From Pseudidiomarina salinarum (lineage in GTDB: Bacteria > Pseudomonadota > Gammaproteobacteria > Enterobacterales > Alteromonadaceae): DNA of 64,000 bases. The notes beneath the pieces are model-generated. The model was not told where the DNA came from. It was given only the letters and a program-made list of their open reading frames with translations, and made no database searches. Shown one piece after another: positions 36,283 through 46,058 of this stretch. The translations under genes were made by a program, and so were the position numbers. Every line of letters begins with the position of its first letter. The stretch's first letter is position 1. Location of the stretch: contig NZ_JPER01000001.1 of NCBI RefSeq assembly GCF_000753715.1, positions 992,001 through 1,056,000 on the forward strand. The letters are read 5' to 3'.

Positions 36283-37731
36283 ATGGTAGTAATCATGCAG
36301 CTTTCCAGAATTACAGTAATGTTGGCAGCGGTGCTGCTCAGTTTAATGCTTGCCAGCGCCAGCGCGCAGAACCGGTTACCTGAAATAGGTACAACCGGCG
36401 CCAGCATCATGTCCATCGAAAAAGAGCAAACCTTTGGCGACCTGTACATGCGCCAGGTGCGTGCAACTGCCCCTATTGCCGCTGACCCGGTGCTTGAGGA
36501 GTACCTCAAAGACTTGGGCAACCGGCTGGTCCGCGAGGCCGACGATGTACGCTTTCCGTTTTCTTTTTTCTGGGTTAATCAGGATCAGATTAATGCATTC
36601 GCATTTTTCGGTGGTTATATCGGCATCAATACCGGCCTGATAGCAGAAACCCGCAGCGAGTCGGAACTGGCATCAGTCATTGCCCACGAGGTTGCCCACG
36701 TATCGCAGCGCCATCTGGTGCGTAATATGGGCAGCATGCAAAACTCCGGACCGGCCACTATAGCTGCGGTTATCGGATCCCTGTTACTGTCGATGGTCAG
36801 TCCGGATCTCGGAATGGCAGCAATGTCAGGCACCCTGGCCGGGGTTAAGCAAGTTGGCATCAATTATACCCGGATGTATGAACAGGAAGCTGACCGGATC
36901 GGCCTGACAATGCTTGCCAGGGCGGGCTTTGATCCGCAGGGAGCACCCGACTTCTTTGGTCGCATGGCCGAAAAGTACCGCTACGCCAGCAAAATGCCGG
37001 CCATGTTGCAAACCCACCCCGTCAGCGAGGCCCGCATCGCCGATACCCGTCAGCGTGCCGAACAGATGCCGCGCCCGCTTATTCGCGACGAAAGCCGTTA
37101 CTGGCTGGCTAAATACCGGGTGCAGACCCGTCATCTCAAGCAGCTGAACCAGGCGGCATTAACCAATGCCATGGCAAATTCAAACAGTGATATAGCCAAC
37201 GCCGGACGTTACGGTCTGGCAATTCTGCTGCTCGACCAGAGCCAGCCAGAGCAAGCTCTGACCACCCTGGCGCCATTACTCAGACGCGATCCGATGAACG
37301 CGTTTTATCTGGATGTACAGACGGATATTCTGCTGGCGCTGAAGCGCTATGATGAAGCGCTGGCCATGCTGGAAAAAGCCTATATCAGGGAACCCAACGA
37401 GCAGACCATCACGCTGAACTTTGCCAATGCGGCGCTGGAAGCGGGCAAACCTGATCTGTCGATTAACTTACTGCGTGATTATCTGTCGCGCGACGATGAC
37501 AACGTTCTGGCCATCGACTTAATTATTAACGCCTATCGGCGCAAGGGCGATTCCAGTTCCATGTTTGAGTACCAGTCCAGGTTATATGCCCTGCATGGCG
37601 GTTTTGATGAAGCCATTAACAGCCTGCATCGGGCCCATAAGCAAAGCAGCACTGAACTTGAGCAGCGTCGCTTACAGGCACGGGTTGAGCAGCTGATGGA
37701 ACAAAAACGTCAACTCGAGCAACTCAGATAA
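36283..37731 (+). CDS. bepA: BepA, M48 metalloprotease with TPR region
   Basis: A 482-residue periplasmic protease/chaperone of outer-membrane proteins such as LptD. Signal peptide about 1-28. Zinc motif HEVAH at 135-139 with EQEADR about 65 residues on. The region INAFAFFGGYIGINTGL is typical. The C-terminal half (about 300-480) has TPR repeats. The start could also be the ATG four codons later (36295). Neighbours perM, the ArsC-like gene and hda follow E. coli order. Confidence 0.95.
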   Translation: MVVIMQLSRITVMLAAVLLSLMLASASAQNRLPEIGTTGASIMSIEKEQTFGDLYMRQVRATAPIAADPVLEEYLKDLGNRLVREADDVRFPFSFFWVNQDQINAFAFFGGYIGINTGLIAETRSESELASVIAHEVAHVSQRHLVRNMGSMQNSGPATIAAVIGSLLLSMVSPDLGMAAMSGTLAGVKQVGINYTRMYEQEADRIGLTMLARAGFDPQGAPDFFGRMAEKYRYASKMPAMLQTHPVSEARIADTRQRAEQMPRPLIRDESRYWLAKYRVQTRHLKQLNQAALTNAMANSNSDIANAGRYGLAILLLDQSQPEQALTTLAPLLRRDPMNAFYLDVQTDILLALKRYDEALAMLEKAYIREPNEQTITLNFANAALEAGKPDLSINLLRDYLSRDDDNVLAIDLIINAYRRKGDSSSMFEYQSRLYALHGGFDEAINSLHRAHKQSSTELEQRRLQARVEQLMEQKRQLEQLR

Positions 37732-38196
37732 CTAGTCACTGCCGCCGGTTGCCCGGTGCAGCGATTCAATGGTCTGCTCGCCCAGCAAGGGGCCTTTTAC
37801 TTCACCCTCCGGCGTAATGATATAAGTGGCTGGCAACATCTGTGGCGTCGCAAAGGGCAGATTGGGCAGCGGCTGGTTCTGAATCAGCGGAAAGCGAATG
37901 TCATATTTTTCCCGCAGCGATGCCAGCGCCTCATTGTCGAGCCCGTCAAAACTAACGCCGAACAGCCGCACGTTGTCCCCCGCCTGCTCGTGAAAAGCAT
38001 TGAGTTCTGGCAACTCACGCAAGCAAGGCGCACACCACTCAGCAAAATAATTTACTACCACGTAGCTACCGCGTAATTCATCCCAGCGCATCGAACCTTG
38101 CGTATCGGTCTGAAAATCGGCTGCCGGCGTGCAACCACCAAGTATAATCAGTGCTGCCAGCGCTCCGCAGAGCCCCCGTAAAAATCGACAACGCAT
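37732..38196 (-). CDS. TlpA-like thioredoxin-fold lipoprotein
   Basis: A 154-residue protein with a lipoprotein signal (lipobox ILGGC, Cys22) and a redox domain with WCAPC (near 55), Pro in LPATYIITPEG as the cis-proline. It is probably a periplasmic, membrane-anchored disulfide reductase of the TlpA/ResA type. It ends directly against the bepA stop (no bases between). In E. coli no gene lies here, so it is an addition between bepA and the ArsC-like gene. Substrate unknown. Confidence 0.88.
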   Translation of the reverse strand: MRCRFLRGLCGALAALIILGGCTPAADFQTDTQGSMRWDELRGSYVVVNYFAEWCAPCLRELPELNAFHEQAGDNVRLFGVSFDGLDNEALASLREKYDIRFPLIQNQPLPNLPFATPQMLPATYIITPEGEVKGPLLGEQTIESLHRATGGSD

Positions 38197-38242
38197 AGAG
38201 GATCCCTTAAGCTATGTTTATAAATTCAAATGAGGTATTCGC

Positions 38243-38596
38243 ATGTCTGAAGTATCAATCTACCATAACCCCCGATGCTCCAAAAGCCGCCAAACGCTGC
38301 AGTTACTTGAACAACGTGATATTCAGCCGAAGGTTATCGATTATTTGAATAATCCCCTTGCTGCTGACGAATTGAAGGACCTGCTGCATAAGTTAGGGTT
38401 TATCTCTGCCCGCGAGCTTATGCGCTCCAAAGAAACCATTTACAAAGAAATGAACTTGGCTTCAGTGACCGACGAAGAGGCATTACTGGACGCCATGGCT
38501 GCCCATCCGAAGCTGATGGAACGGCCAGTGGTCGTCTGTAACGGTAGAGCGCGTTTAGGCCGGCCACCAGAAGCCGTGTTGGATATCCTGCCATGA
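38243..38596 (+). CDS. ArsC family reductase (YfgD-like)
   Basis: A 117-residue protein starting IYHNPRCSKSRQTLQLL, with the ArsC active-site Cys and its Arg context, and RPVVV near the end. It matches ArsC/YfgD. In E. coli yfgD follows bepA, as here, so it is most likely the YfgD orthologue. Arsenate reduction with glutaredoxin is possible; no ars regulators or pumps are near. It overlaps the WrbA gene by 4 nt (ATGA). Confidence 0.9.
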   Translation: MSEVSIYHNPRCSKSRQTLQLLEQRDIQPKVIDYLNNPLAADELKDLLHKLGFISARELMRSKETIYKEMNLASVTDEEALLDAMAAHPKLMERPVVVCNGRARLGRPPEAVLDILP

Positions 38597-39168
38597 CACC
38601 CCGGATTCTGGTGCTGTATTACAGCCGCACCGGCGCGACCCGGCAGTTAGCTGATGCTATTGCACAGGGCATCACCAGTGCCGGCGGCGAAGCCATTATG
38701 CGCACCGTACCAAGCGAAGGTGAGCCGGCCAGTGCCCGCGACATGATCGTCAGTGAGGATGATTTACGCACCTGTGATGGCCTCATCATGGGTAGTCCGA
38801 CCCGGTTCGGCCATATGGTCAGCGCGCTCCAGAAATTCTGGGAAACCACGTCAGCAGTATGGGTGCGTGGCGGCCTGGTTGATAAGCCGGCAGCAGTCTT
38901 TACTTCGAGCAGTTCCATGCACGGTGGGCAGGAGAGTACGTTGCTGTCTATGGCTATTCCGTTATTACACCAGGGTATGGTGTTATGCGGTATTCCTTAC
39001 ACCGAGCCGGCCATACAAAATACCGATGCTGGCGGCACGCCTTACGGGGCCAGCCATGTCGACCATGCGGCAGGTAGCAACCTGAACCGTTCGGAAAAAG
39101 ATGCCGCTATTACTCTTGGTGAGCGTGTGACGCGTATTGCCGCAAGCCTGCGTTCAGCTAATCCATAA
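38593..39168 (+). CDS. wrbA: WrbA-like NAD(P)H:quinone oxidoreductase
   Basis: A 191-residue flavodoxin-fold protein. It has the FMN loop YYSRTGATRQL, GSPTRFGHMVSALQKFWE and FTSSSSMHGGQESTLLS, all typical of WrbA. These enzymes reduce quinones by two electrons with FMN. The coupling with an ArsC-family gene is widespread, I believe, in gammaproteobacteria. The last gene of the run is the DUF2069 gene 11 nt on. Confidence 0.9.
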   Translation: MTPRILVLYYSRTGATRQLADAIAQGITSAGGEAIMRTVPSEGEPASARDMIVSEDDLRTCDGLIMGSPTRFGHMVSALQKFWETTSAVWVRGGLVDKPAAVFTSSSSMHGGQESTLLSMAIPLLHQGMVLCGIPYTEPAIQNTDAGGTPYGASHVDHAAGSNLNRSEKDAAITLGERVTRIAASLRSANP

Positions 39169-39179
39169 GAAGGCCGTTT

Positions 39180-39563
39180 ATGACTTCTCGCATACGTTTA
39201 TTTCGCACACTCGCTGTAACGGCATACCTTGCCTTGCTGGCACTGATGTTGGTGTGGCAGATCTGGTGGAATCAAGGCAGTGAACTTAGCCCGCTGTTTC
39301 GCGTGGTGCTATGGGTGGTTCCCCTGCTGTTCCCCCTAGTTGGGATTATCCGTGGTAAAGCTTACACCCATGCCTGGGCGAATTTTATCCTGATGTGGTA
39401 TTTTCTCCATAGCCTGACACTGCTGTACGTTGCACCTGAGCAGCGCCATCTGGCTATCGGCGAATTGCTGTTGACCACCCTGGCTTTCATCGGCTGTACC
39501 GGTTATGCCCGCGATCAGGGTCGCGCTCTGGGCCTGGGTCTGAAAAAACAGAAAACCAGTTAA
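39180..39563 (+). CDS. DUF2069 membrane protein
   Basis: A 127-residue protein with four hydrophobic segments and the DUF2069 patterns (LWVVPLLFPLVGIIRGK, YTHAWANFILMWYFLHSL). Inner-membrane, of unknown function. It ends in a basic tail and overlaps the hda stop by 4 nt on the other strand (TTAA). It is likely co-transcribed with wrbA. Confidence 0.88.
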   Translation: MTSRIRLFRTLAVTAYLALLALMLVWQIWWNQGSELSPLFRVVLWVVPLLFPLVGIIRGKAYTHAWANFILMWYFLHSLTLLYVAPEQRHLAIGELLLTTLAFIGCTGYARDQGRALGLGLKKQKTS

Positions 39564-40237
39564 ATACCCAGTACGTGTTTTACAAAAGGCGTAGTTAGCC
39601 GACGCTGTTCTGTGATTGAGGCCCGGTCGAGCTGCGCCAGGCATTGCATTAATTCGCCTAAATCACGGCCCAGCCGCTGCACCATAAACTGCGCGGTATC
39701 ATCGCGCAGAACTAACCCGAGGGTGCGGGCCCGGCGCTGCAGTGCGCGGGCTTTATCGGTATCACTCAGCGGCTTTAACTGAAAGGACACGCCCCACTGC
39801 AACCGCGACCTCAGGTCGGGCACCGCGACATCAATGTGCGCAGCTGAACCCGATGCGGTGACAATTAACTGCCCGCGCCCGGCATCCTGAATGCGGTTAA
39901 ACAAGGCAAAAAGTTCAAAACACCAGGCTTCGTTGCCGGTTACCGCGTCAATATCGTCAATACAGATCAAATCATACACTTCAATGCCCCGCAGCATCTC
40001 TGGCTGCATGGCGACCAGTTCAGCCATTGGCAGGTACATCACCGTGCCTGTCTCAGCCGCACAAAGCGCGTAGAGCAAATGGCTTTTCCCTACCCCCGGG
40101 CTACCCCATAAATACACAAAGGGCTGCCTGGTTTGTTGCAGTAATCCGGTAACTTCGCGGTTATCACCAACAACAAAGGTGGCAAAAGTCTGGTCATCAG
40201 GTAATTGAACTGCCAACGGCAACTGCGGAGAACTCAT
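39560..40237 (-). CDS. hda: Hda, DnaA regulatory inactivator
   Basis: A 225-residue AAA+ protein homologous to DnaA domain III. The N-terminal QLPLAVQL is the clamp-binding motif; the Walker A region is LWGSPGVGKSHLLYAL and Walker B LICIDDIDAV. Hda with the sliding clamp stimulates ATP hydrolysis on DnaA to block re-initiation. SeqA, another initiation control, is in the same window. It overlaps the DUF2066 gene upstream by 4 nt. Confidence 0.95.
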   Translation of the reverse strand: MSSPQLPLAVQLPDDQTFATFVVGDNREVTGLLQQTRQPFVYLWGSPGVGKSHLLYALCAAETGTVMYLPMAELVAMQPEMLRGIEVYDLICIDDIDAVTGNEAWCFELFALFNRIQDAGRGQLIVTASGSAAHIDVAVPDLRSRLQWGVSFQLKPLSDTDKARALQRRARTLGLVLRDDTAQFMVQRLGRDLGELMQCLAQLDRASITEQRRLTTPFVKHVLGI

Positions 40238-41304
40238 TCAGGCTGAACCCACCGGTAACGAGGCGCGCGCAGCTCTTCAAGGGTATCGTCAGGGGCTGTC
40301 ATTGGTCGCAACTGCTTACTGAGGTCAATGGCCTGCATGATGCGCGCCGGATCAGCTTGCAAGCTAAGTTCAAACTCAGCTTTATTAGCACCGAACGCAA
40401 CCAGCTGTACCGCGTTGACCGAAGGCAAAGAATTCAGTAGTTGCTCAGCGTTAATCACCTGAATTAAATCAGCCAGGTCATAAATCTCCAGCCGCCACCG
40501 GTTAACTTGTTCAACATCGGTACCAATACGGTAGCGCTGGGCCAGACGATTGCTTAAATCACTGATCAACTTGGCACCTAAGCTACTGAGATCCATGCCG
40601 GTCACTTCACCGCGCCAACGCATCTCACCAAGTTGCAAGGTCCAGTCGAGCATCCAGCGATCACTGGTCACGGCAGAATCCGCCTGGTAAACACGGGCTA
40701 TAACTATACCGTCAGGACTATAACGGGCGCTGGCGAATGCTAATTGATCATCAAACCGGCCCCACACGTCCAGCACCGATACGCTCATGGTGTCGTTGAG
40801 ATCCAGTAGCGGTAGTTTTATTGGCAGGCCGCGACTGGCTGCGGCATTCTTCAGCTGTTGCACAAATACGGTTTCATCGCCACTGGCAATCATCCGACGT
40901 TGCAGCGACTCATCTTCGATGGCCAGCCAAATTAATAGTTCCGGTCGTAGATTGCTCCAGATCCCGGAGCCCGCCTGCTGAATAAGCTGATTAACTTTTT
41001 GCTGGTCGAACTGCGCCCATAACTGAAGTTCGTCTTCCTGCCGGTAGCCGTATTGCACCACATAATCGCGAACGTTTCGCAGCGCCTGCTGAACCGACGC
41101 ATGCTCCAGTAAACTATCATCCCCGGAGATCTTAAGCAGCGCCTGGCGCAAGGCCGTCTGCAAAGCCTGATCACGCTCTGTCGCAGCCTGTGAACTCACC
41201 GCCACACTACTCTGATACAGTTGTTTCAGCTCAACGGCGCTATTCGCCGGGCCAGCTATCAGGGCAAGCGTAAGCCAACCACAACATAAGAGAACAAAAC
41301 GCAT
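40234..41304 (-). CDS. DUF2066 exported protein
   Basis: A 356-residue protein with a signal peptide (ending PANSA). It shows the DUF2066 start VSSQAATERDQALQTALRQALLKISGD and the YGYRQEDELQLWAQFD pattern. The frame extends 19 residues upstream (41361), but MRFVLLCCGWLTLALIAG at 41304 is a regular signal peptide with GGGG seven bases upstream. Commonly found before hda or purM in gammaproteobacteria. Function unknown; perhaps periplasmic. Confidence 0.88.
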   Translation of the reverse strand: MRFVLLCCGWLTLALIAGPANSAVELKQLYQSSVAVSSQAATERDQALQTALRQALLKISGDDSLLEHASVQQALRNVRDYVVQYGYRQEDELQLWAQFDQQKVNQLIQQAGSGIWSNLRPELLIWLAIEDESLQRRMIASGDETVFVQQLKNAAASRGLPIKLPLLDLNDTMSVSVLDVWGRFDDQLAFASARYSPDGIVIARVYQADSAVTSDRWMLDWTLQLGEMRWRGEVTGMDLSSLGAKLISDLSNRLAQRYRIGTDVEQVNRWRLEIYDLADLIQVINAEQLLNSLPSVNAVQLVAFGANKAEFELSLQADPARIMQAIDLSKQLRPMTAPDDTLEELRAPRYRWVQPE

Positions 41305-41454
41305 ATCAACCCCAATTTTTATCGTTAGCCACATAATAAACACCCACCTGCTGCGGAGCAAGCTACATCCCCCAGGAATCTGCTCTCACCGTTTCGACAG
41401 CCCCACGAACGTGCTAAACTTTTTAAACAGAATCGAACCAGGGACCCATCAGGC

Positions 41455-42756
41455 ATGCTCAAGCAACAACTCCGCGCTATTAGTTCATTACTAAGCAGTA
41501 TTACGCTGATCGGTATCTGTGTCGGCATGACCAGTACCTTGCTTAGTCTGAGAGCAACGATTGAAGACTTTGGCACCCTGACCACGGGTGTCATTATGTC
41601 AGCCTATTTTATTGGCTTTCTATTTGGCACCACCCGCGCCCCCAAAGATATTAAACGGGTCGGCTACATTCGCGCCTTTGGCGGACTTACCGCCTTAGCT
41701 GCGGTATCCATCCTGATGCAAGCTATCTGGGTTGACCCGACCGTCTGGTTTGTTATGCGCTTTTTAACCGGCTTCGCGATTTCCGGCATATTCGTTATCG
41801 TCGAGAGCTGGCTCAATACCATGGCGGATAATAAAAACCGGGGCACCCTGCTGTCGGTCTATCTGGTGCTTATCTACGGCGGACTAGTTGCCGGACAGCT
41901 CGTCCTTGGCGTTGCCGACCCCACTGGCTTTATTGCGTTTGGTATTGCTGCGCTGCTGCTCAACCTGGCACTTATTCCGATTTTAATCAGTGTTACGGTA
42001 GAGCCAACAACCCATGAGAGCCGCAAAGTCCCTATTTTCAGCCTGCTGAAACTGGTGCCTCTGGGCATTGTAAATGCCTTTATCATGCAGGCTTGTTACG
42101 CCATGTTTTACGCCATCGGGCCCATGTATGCCACCTATATCGGGCTGAGCGTCATGCAGGTCGTGATCTTTATGGCGTCGTTCATTCTTGGCGGTATGCT
42201 GGCGCAGGCTCCCATCGGACTACTCTCGGATCGTCATGACCGACGCATGATTATGGCCGTCTGTGCCGGTGCGGGGGCTGTCATGGCGTTCATTTTATCG
42301 CAACTTGGCCCGTCGGTCGTCTGGCTGATCTATGTCTGTGTGGCGCTGTTTGGCGCGGCCGTGCTGCCGCTCTATTCACTGGGCATGGCGCACACTAACG
42401 ATTTTCTTGAAAAAGACCAGATGGTTGGTGCCACCGGCGCCATTATTAAGGTGGGCGGAATCGGCTCAATCATCGGCGCACCAGCGGTGGCGGCGTTAAT
42501 GCAGTTCGGGGCGGTTAATTACTTCTTCCTGCTCATTATGGTGCTGGCGCTGATCGTCTGTGGCTACTCGCTGTTCCGGATCACCCGCCGGGCTAAACCT
42601 GAAGATCAGGCATCTTCAAGCTTTGCCATGCTGGGGCCGTCACAGACTTCGGAAGAGCTGCTGACGACCCTGGCAGATGAACAGGAATATATTGACGAAC
42701 TTGCCAGCCAGGAAGTCGATACCCACGACGAAGGCGAAGAGGCTAAACCGGGTTAG
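41455..42756 (+). CDS. MFS transporter (YcaD-like)
   Basis: A 433-residue protein with about 12 membrane helices. FGTTRAPKDIKRVGYIRAF and GLLSDRHDRRMIM are the MFS loops, ESWLNTMADNKNRG is typical of the UMF/YcaD branch. The C-terminal 45 residues are acidic and soluble. The substrate is unknown. It stands alone; its stop overlaps that of pgm by 4 nt (TTAG). Confidence 0.9.
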   Translation: MLKQQLRAISSLLSSITLIGICVGMTSTLLSLRATIEDFGTLTTGVIMSAYFIGFLFGTTRAPKDIKRVGYIRAFGGLTALAAVSILMQAIWVDPTVWFVMRFLTGFAISGIFVIVESWLNTMADNKNRGTLLSVYLVLIYGGLVAGQLVLGVADPTGFIAFGIAALLLNLALIPILISVTVEPTTHESRKVPIFSLLKLVPLGIVNAFIMQACYAMFYAIGPMYATYIGLSVMQVVIFMASFILGGMLAQAPIGLLSDRHDRRMIMAVCAGAGAVMAFILSQLGPSVVWLIYVCVALFGAAVLPLYSLGMAHTNDFLEKDQMVGATGAIIKVGGIGSIIGAPAVAALMQFGAVNYFFLLIMVLALIVCGYSLFRITRRAKPEDQASSSFAMLGPSQTSEELLTTLADEQEYIDELASQEVDTHDEGEEAKPG

Positions 42757-44393
42757 CCCTGCAGCCACTGGTTGACTAGCTGCTCAGCTTCGTCCGCCAG
42801 TTGCTGTAAATGCCCGGCACTGACAAAGCTCTCGCAATAGATTTTATAAACCGGCTCGGTGCCAGAGGGCCGCGCGGCAAACCAGCCATTGTCCGTAGTC
42901 ACTTTCACGCCGCCAATTAAGGCGCCGTTTGCCGGGGCCTTGGTCATCACTTCCCTGACCTCATCGCCCGCCAGCGATTCCAGTTTCAGCTTATCGGCAC
43001 GAATTGAACTAAAGGCCGCATTCCGCTCTGCTGAACTCGGCACATCCACCCGTTGATAAAATGAAGTGCCATGTTGCGCACACAAATCATCATAATATTC
43101 GCCGGGATTTTTACCCGTCCTGGCACAGATCTCGGCAGCCAGCAGCGCCAGAATGATACCGTCTTTATCCGTTGACCAGGGCTGGCCTTGCTTATCCAGA
43201 AAGGTAGCACCAGCACTTTCTTCGCCGGCAAAGGCAGTTACGCCCTGATGGAGTTCCTGCGCGAACCACTTGAAGCCAACCGGCATTTCCCGCAGTTCGC
43301 GGTTATTTGCGGCCACGACCCGATCGATCATCGCGCTGGATACCAGCGTCTTACCAATTGCCAGGTCCGCGGACCAGTTTCGGTTCCGGCACAGGTAATC
43401 GATAGCGACCGCCAGATAATGATTCGGATTCAGCAGACCATGACTTGGGGTGACGATTCCATGGCGGTCGTAATCAGGATCATTACCTACGGCAACGGCA
43501 TAGTGATCTTTAAGCTTGAGCAGAGACGCCATCGCGTAAGGTGATGAACAATCCATACGGATTTTTCCGTCTTTATCCAGCGTCATAAAACGAAAACTGG
43601 CGTCCACGTTCTCGTTATGCACTTCAATATTCAGGCCATATTGCCCGGCGATAAGCGCCCAGTAACTGGCACCGGCTCCGCCTAATGCATCAACGCCGAT
43701 ACGAATGCCGGCTTTGGCGATAGTTTCCATATCAATGACCTCCGGCAGGCTGTCGATATAGGCCTGACGCCAGTCAACTTCACGCAGTAACTTGCTACTA
43801 CGTGCCTCCGCATAGGACACCGCCTGCACCCCGACCAGCTCGGACGTCAGCAAGGCATTCGCGTACTTTTCGATAACCTTAGTGGCATCCGTATCAGCTG
43901 GTCCGCCATGGGGCGGGTTGTATTTAAAGCCGCCGTCAGCAGGCGGGTTATGCGATGGCGTTATCACCACGCCATCGCACAGACCACTGCTGCGTCCACG
44001 GTTGTAGCGCAATATGGAGTGGCTTATTACCGGTGTCGGCGTATAGCCATCAGCTGACTGAATATGAACTTCAATGTCATTACCGATGAATACTTCCAGC
44101 GCAGTCATAAAAGCCGCTTCGGATAGCGCGTGGGTGTCCTTGCCAAGCAGCAAGGGCCCGGTAATGCCCTGTTCTTCGCGATAGGCCACCAGTGCCTGAC
44201 TCATTGCCAGAATATGCGCTTCATTAAAAGAATTCTCGAACGCCGAACCGCGATGGCCGGAGGTGCCAAATTTGACCTGCTCGGCGGGATTTCGCGGGTC
44301 CACTTCATTGACAAAATAAGCGCTGACCAGCTGTGCGATATTGGTTAAATCCTGCGGTTGCGCCGGTTGGCCGGCCCGTTCATGTAATGCCAT
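42753..44393 (-). CDS. pgm: Pgm, alpha-D-glucose phosphate phosphoglucomutase
   Basis: A 546-residue enzyme, the same length as E. coli Pgm. The phosphoserine loop is VVITPSHNPPADGGFKYNPP; metal loop near NDPDYDRHGI; sugar loop in FAGEESAGATFLD; phosphate loop near RPSGTEPVYKIY. It interconverts glucose-1- and glucose-6-phosphate. It shares one base with the seqA stop (TGATG), so coupled, exactly as seqA-pgm in E. coli. Confidence 0.97.
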   Translation of the reverse strand: MALHERAGQPAQPQDLTNIAQLVSAYFVNEVDPRNPAEQVKFGTSGHRGSAFENSFNEAHILAMSQALVAYREEQGITGPLLLGKDTHALSEAAFMTALEVFIGNDIEVHIQSADGYTPTPVISHSILRYNRGRSSGLCDGVVITPSHNPPADGGFKYNPPHGGPADTDATKVIEKYANALLTSELVGVQAVSYAEARSSKLLREVDWRQAYIDSLPEVIDMETIAKAGIRIGVDALGGAGASYWALIAGQYGLNIEVHNENVDASFRFMTLDKDGKIRMDCSSPYAMASLLKLKDHYAVAVGNDPDYDRHGIVTPSHGLLNPNHYLAVAIDYLCRNRNWSADLAIGKTLVSSAMIDRVVAANNRELREMPVGFKWFAQELHQGVTAFAGEESAGATFLDKQGQPWSTDKDGIILALLAAEICARTGKNPGEYYDDLCAQHGTSFYQRVDVPSSAERNAAFSSIRADKLKLESLAGDEVREVMTKAPANGALIGGVKVTTDNGWFAARPSGTEPVYKIYCESFVSAGHLQQLADEAEQLVNQWLQG

Positions 44394-44902
44394 CAGAGAA
44401 AGTCCCTTATCTGTTCAGCTTCTGGTGGAGTGTAGCCAAGTTCTTCCGCCACCTGAGTCAGCATCGATTTTTTGCGGGTCGTATTATTATTGGTTACGAC
44501 AAAATAAGGCGAGCCCGGGATTTGCTTCGGATTGGTACTGGAGCCATGGGCCTCGAGCTCTGCCGCACTGACGGCAAAGTACTGACGATCACGGCCGCTG
44601 ATTTTAAGCACCGCGGCAAACTCGTCACTGTGACAGCGATACAGCATACCCAGAATATAAAGAAACCGCGCCACAGCGCTGCGCTGACCGGCCAGATCGG
44701 CGCGGGTCATGCTGTCAAAAATGCTTCTGCGGCTACGCTCCCGGCCACTCGCAGTCGCCCGTGAGGCTTCTGCTGGCGGCGCATCCACTGTTTCCAGGTC
44801 CAGCAGGCGCCGTAAAATTGACGAAGCACTTTCGCCGATATGCTGGGTGTGTCCTGCGATAAAACGGTATAACTCATCATCAATTTCAATGCGTTTGCTC
44901 AT
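44393..44902 (-). CDS. seqA: SeqA, negative modulator of replication initiation
   Basis: A 169-residue protein. N-terminal MSKRIEIDDELYRFIAGHT is the SeqA oligomerisation domain; the DNA-binding C-terminal part begins around FLYILGMLYRCH and includes NPKQIPGSPYFVVTNNNT. SeqA binds hemimethylated GATC near the origin. Its presence implies Dam methylation. It is transcribed with pgm and is divergent from the ybfF-like gene, as in E. coli. Confidence 0.96.
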   Translation of the reverse strand: MSKRIEIDDELYRFIAGHTQHIGESASSILRRLLDLETVDAPPAEASRATASGRERSRRSIFDSMTRADLAGQRSAVARFLYILGMLYRCHSDEFAAVLKISGRDRQYFAVSAAELEAHGSSTNPKQIPGSPYFVVTNNNTTRKKSMLTQVAEELGYTPPEAEQIRDFL

Positions 44903-44983
44903 TACCCTACACTTCTTCTGGTTTATGGCTTAGCCCATTTCAGCTATTATACCCAAGCACACTCACGGGTACAGGAAATCAGT

Positions 44984-45769
44984 ATGAGCAAAGCACAGCT
45001 TCTGAATTATGAAACAACAGGTTCGGGTGAACCGGTGTTGTTACTGCATGGCCTGTTTGGCGATTTAGACAACCTTAAAGGTCTGGGCCGCGACTTGCAG
45101 GAAGATTTCCAGGTTATCATGGTGGATATCCGCAATCATGGCGACTCATTTCACGCCGATACGATGAACTATTCAGCTATGGCTGATGATGTCACGCGTG
45201 TACTCGATCACCTTGAGCTTGAGCAGGTACACATGGTCGGCCACTCGATGGGCGGCAAGCTGGCAATGGAATTTGCCCTCACCAATCCCGATCGGGTTAT
45301 CAGTCTGGTGGTCGCCGATATCGCCCCTGTGGCTTACGACACCCGGCACCGGGACATTCTTGATGCCCTCGAAGCGCTCGATTTGAGCAAAGTAAGTAGC
45401 CGCAAAGATGCCGACCAACTGCTCGCGCAGCATATCGACGGACATAACGTGCGACAGTTTTTACTGAAGAACCTGGAGCGGCGCGAAGACAACAGCTATG
45501 AATGGCGGCTGAACCTGCCGGTACTGGATGCCTGTTACGGCGAACTCTCAGACGCTGTCCGCGAAGGCTCTTATGACGGGCCCGTATTGTTTATAAAAGG
45601 CGGCGAATCGGATTATTTAACAGCAGAATACGAAGACGCTATCCGTGAACGGTTCAGTGATGTGGATCTCAAGGTTATCGAAGGTGCCGGACATTGGCTA
45701 CATGCTGAAAAGCCGCGCATTTTTAACCGCACAGCCCGAAGCTTTCTGGAGCAACATTCTCGCACCTAA
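44984..45769 (+). CDS. ybfF: YbfF-like alpha/beta hydrolase
   Basis: A 261-residue esterase. The nucleophile elbow GHSMGG has Ser88; HGLFGDLDNLKGLGRDL is the oxyanion region, and GAGHWLHAEKP gives the catalytic His. It resembles E. coli YbfF, an esterase with broad acyl-CoA/ester activity. Divergent from seqA, an E. coli arrangement. Followed by the DUF2788 gene at 44 nt. Confidence 0.92.
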   Translation: MSKAQLLNYETTGSGEPVLLLHGLFGDLDNLKGLGRDLQEDFQVIMVDIRNHGDSFHADTMNYSAMADDVTRVLDHLELEQVHMVGHSMGGKLAMEFALTNPDRVISLVVADIAPVAYDTRHRDILDALEALDLSKVSSRKDADQLLAQHIDGHNVRQFLLKNLERREDNSYEWRLNLPVLDACYGELSDAVREGSYDGPVLFIKGGESDYLTAEYEDAIRERFSDVDLKVIEGAGHWLHAEKPRIFNRTARSFLEQHSRT

Positions 45770-45813
45770 GCGGTGCCCGTGTTATACTCCGCGCTTAATT
45801 ACAGAGGTCCGTA

Positions 45814-46029
45814 ATGCTGTCAGAACATTTTGAATTAATCGAAACGCTGGGCATGAATTTCGCCATAGCGATTCTTTTCATCCTGATCGGCTTAGCGATT
45901 CATGATGTGTTAAAAAGTGGCAATGTCCCAAAATTCGGCCGTTGGTTTGTATGGCTGGTATTATTTCTTGGTTGTGCAGGATTTATTGCTAAGGGCATTA
46001 TTCAGGCATTCCTGGAACCAGGTCTTTAA
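45814..46029 (+). CDS. DUF2788 family membrane protein
   Basis: A 71-residue protein with two membrane helices (about 14-32 and 43-65), LIGLAIHDVLKSG and the loop NVPKFGRW. Matches DUF2788, found between ybfF and fldA in Alteromonadales and Vibrio. Function unknown. Confidence 0.85.
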   Translation: MLSEHFELIETLGMNFAIAILFILIGLAIHDVLKSGNVPKFGRWFVWLVLFLGCAGFIAKGIIQAFLEPGL

Positions 46030-46058
46030 ACTTTCATCAGGCAGGTAGTAACGACGTT

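Noticed and set aside
38243-38596. Arsenic resistance locus
   Set aside because: The ArsC-family genes here (also 29380) match YfgD and YffB by context; no arsR, arsB or acr3 is present.
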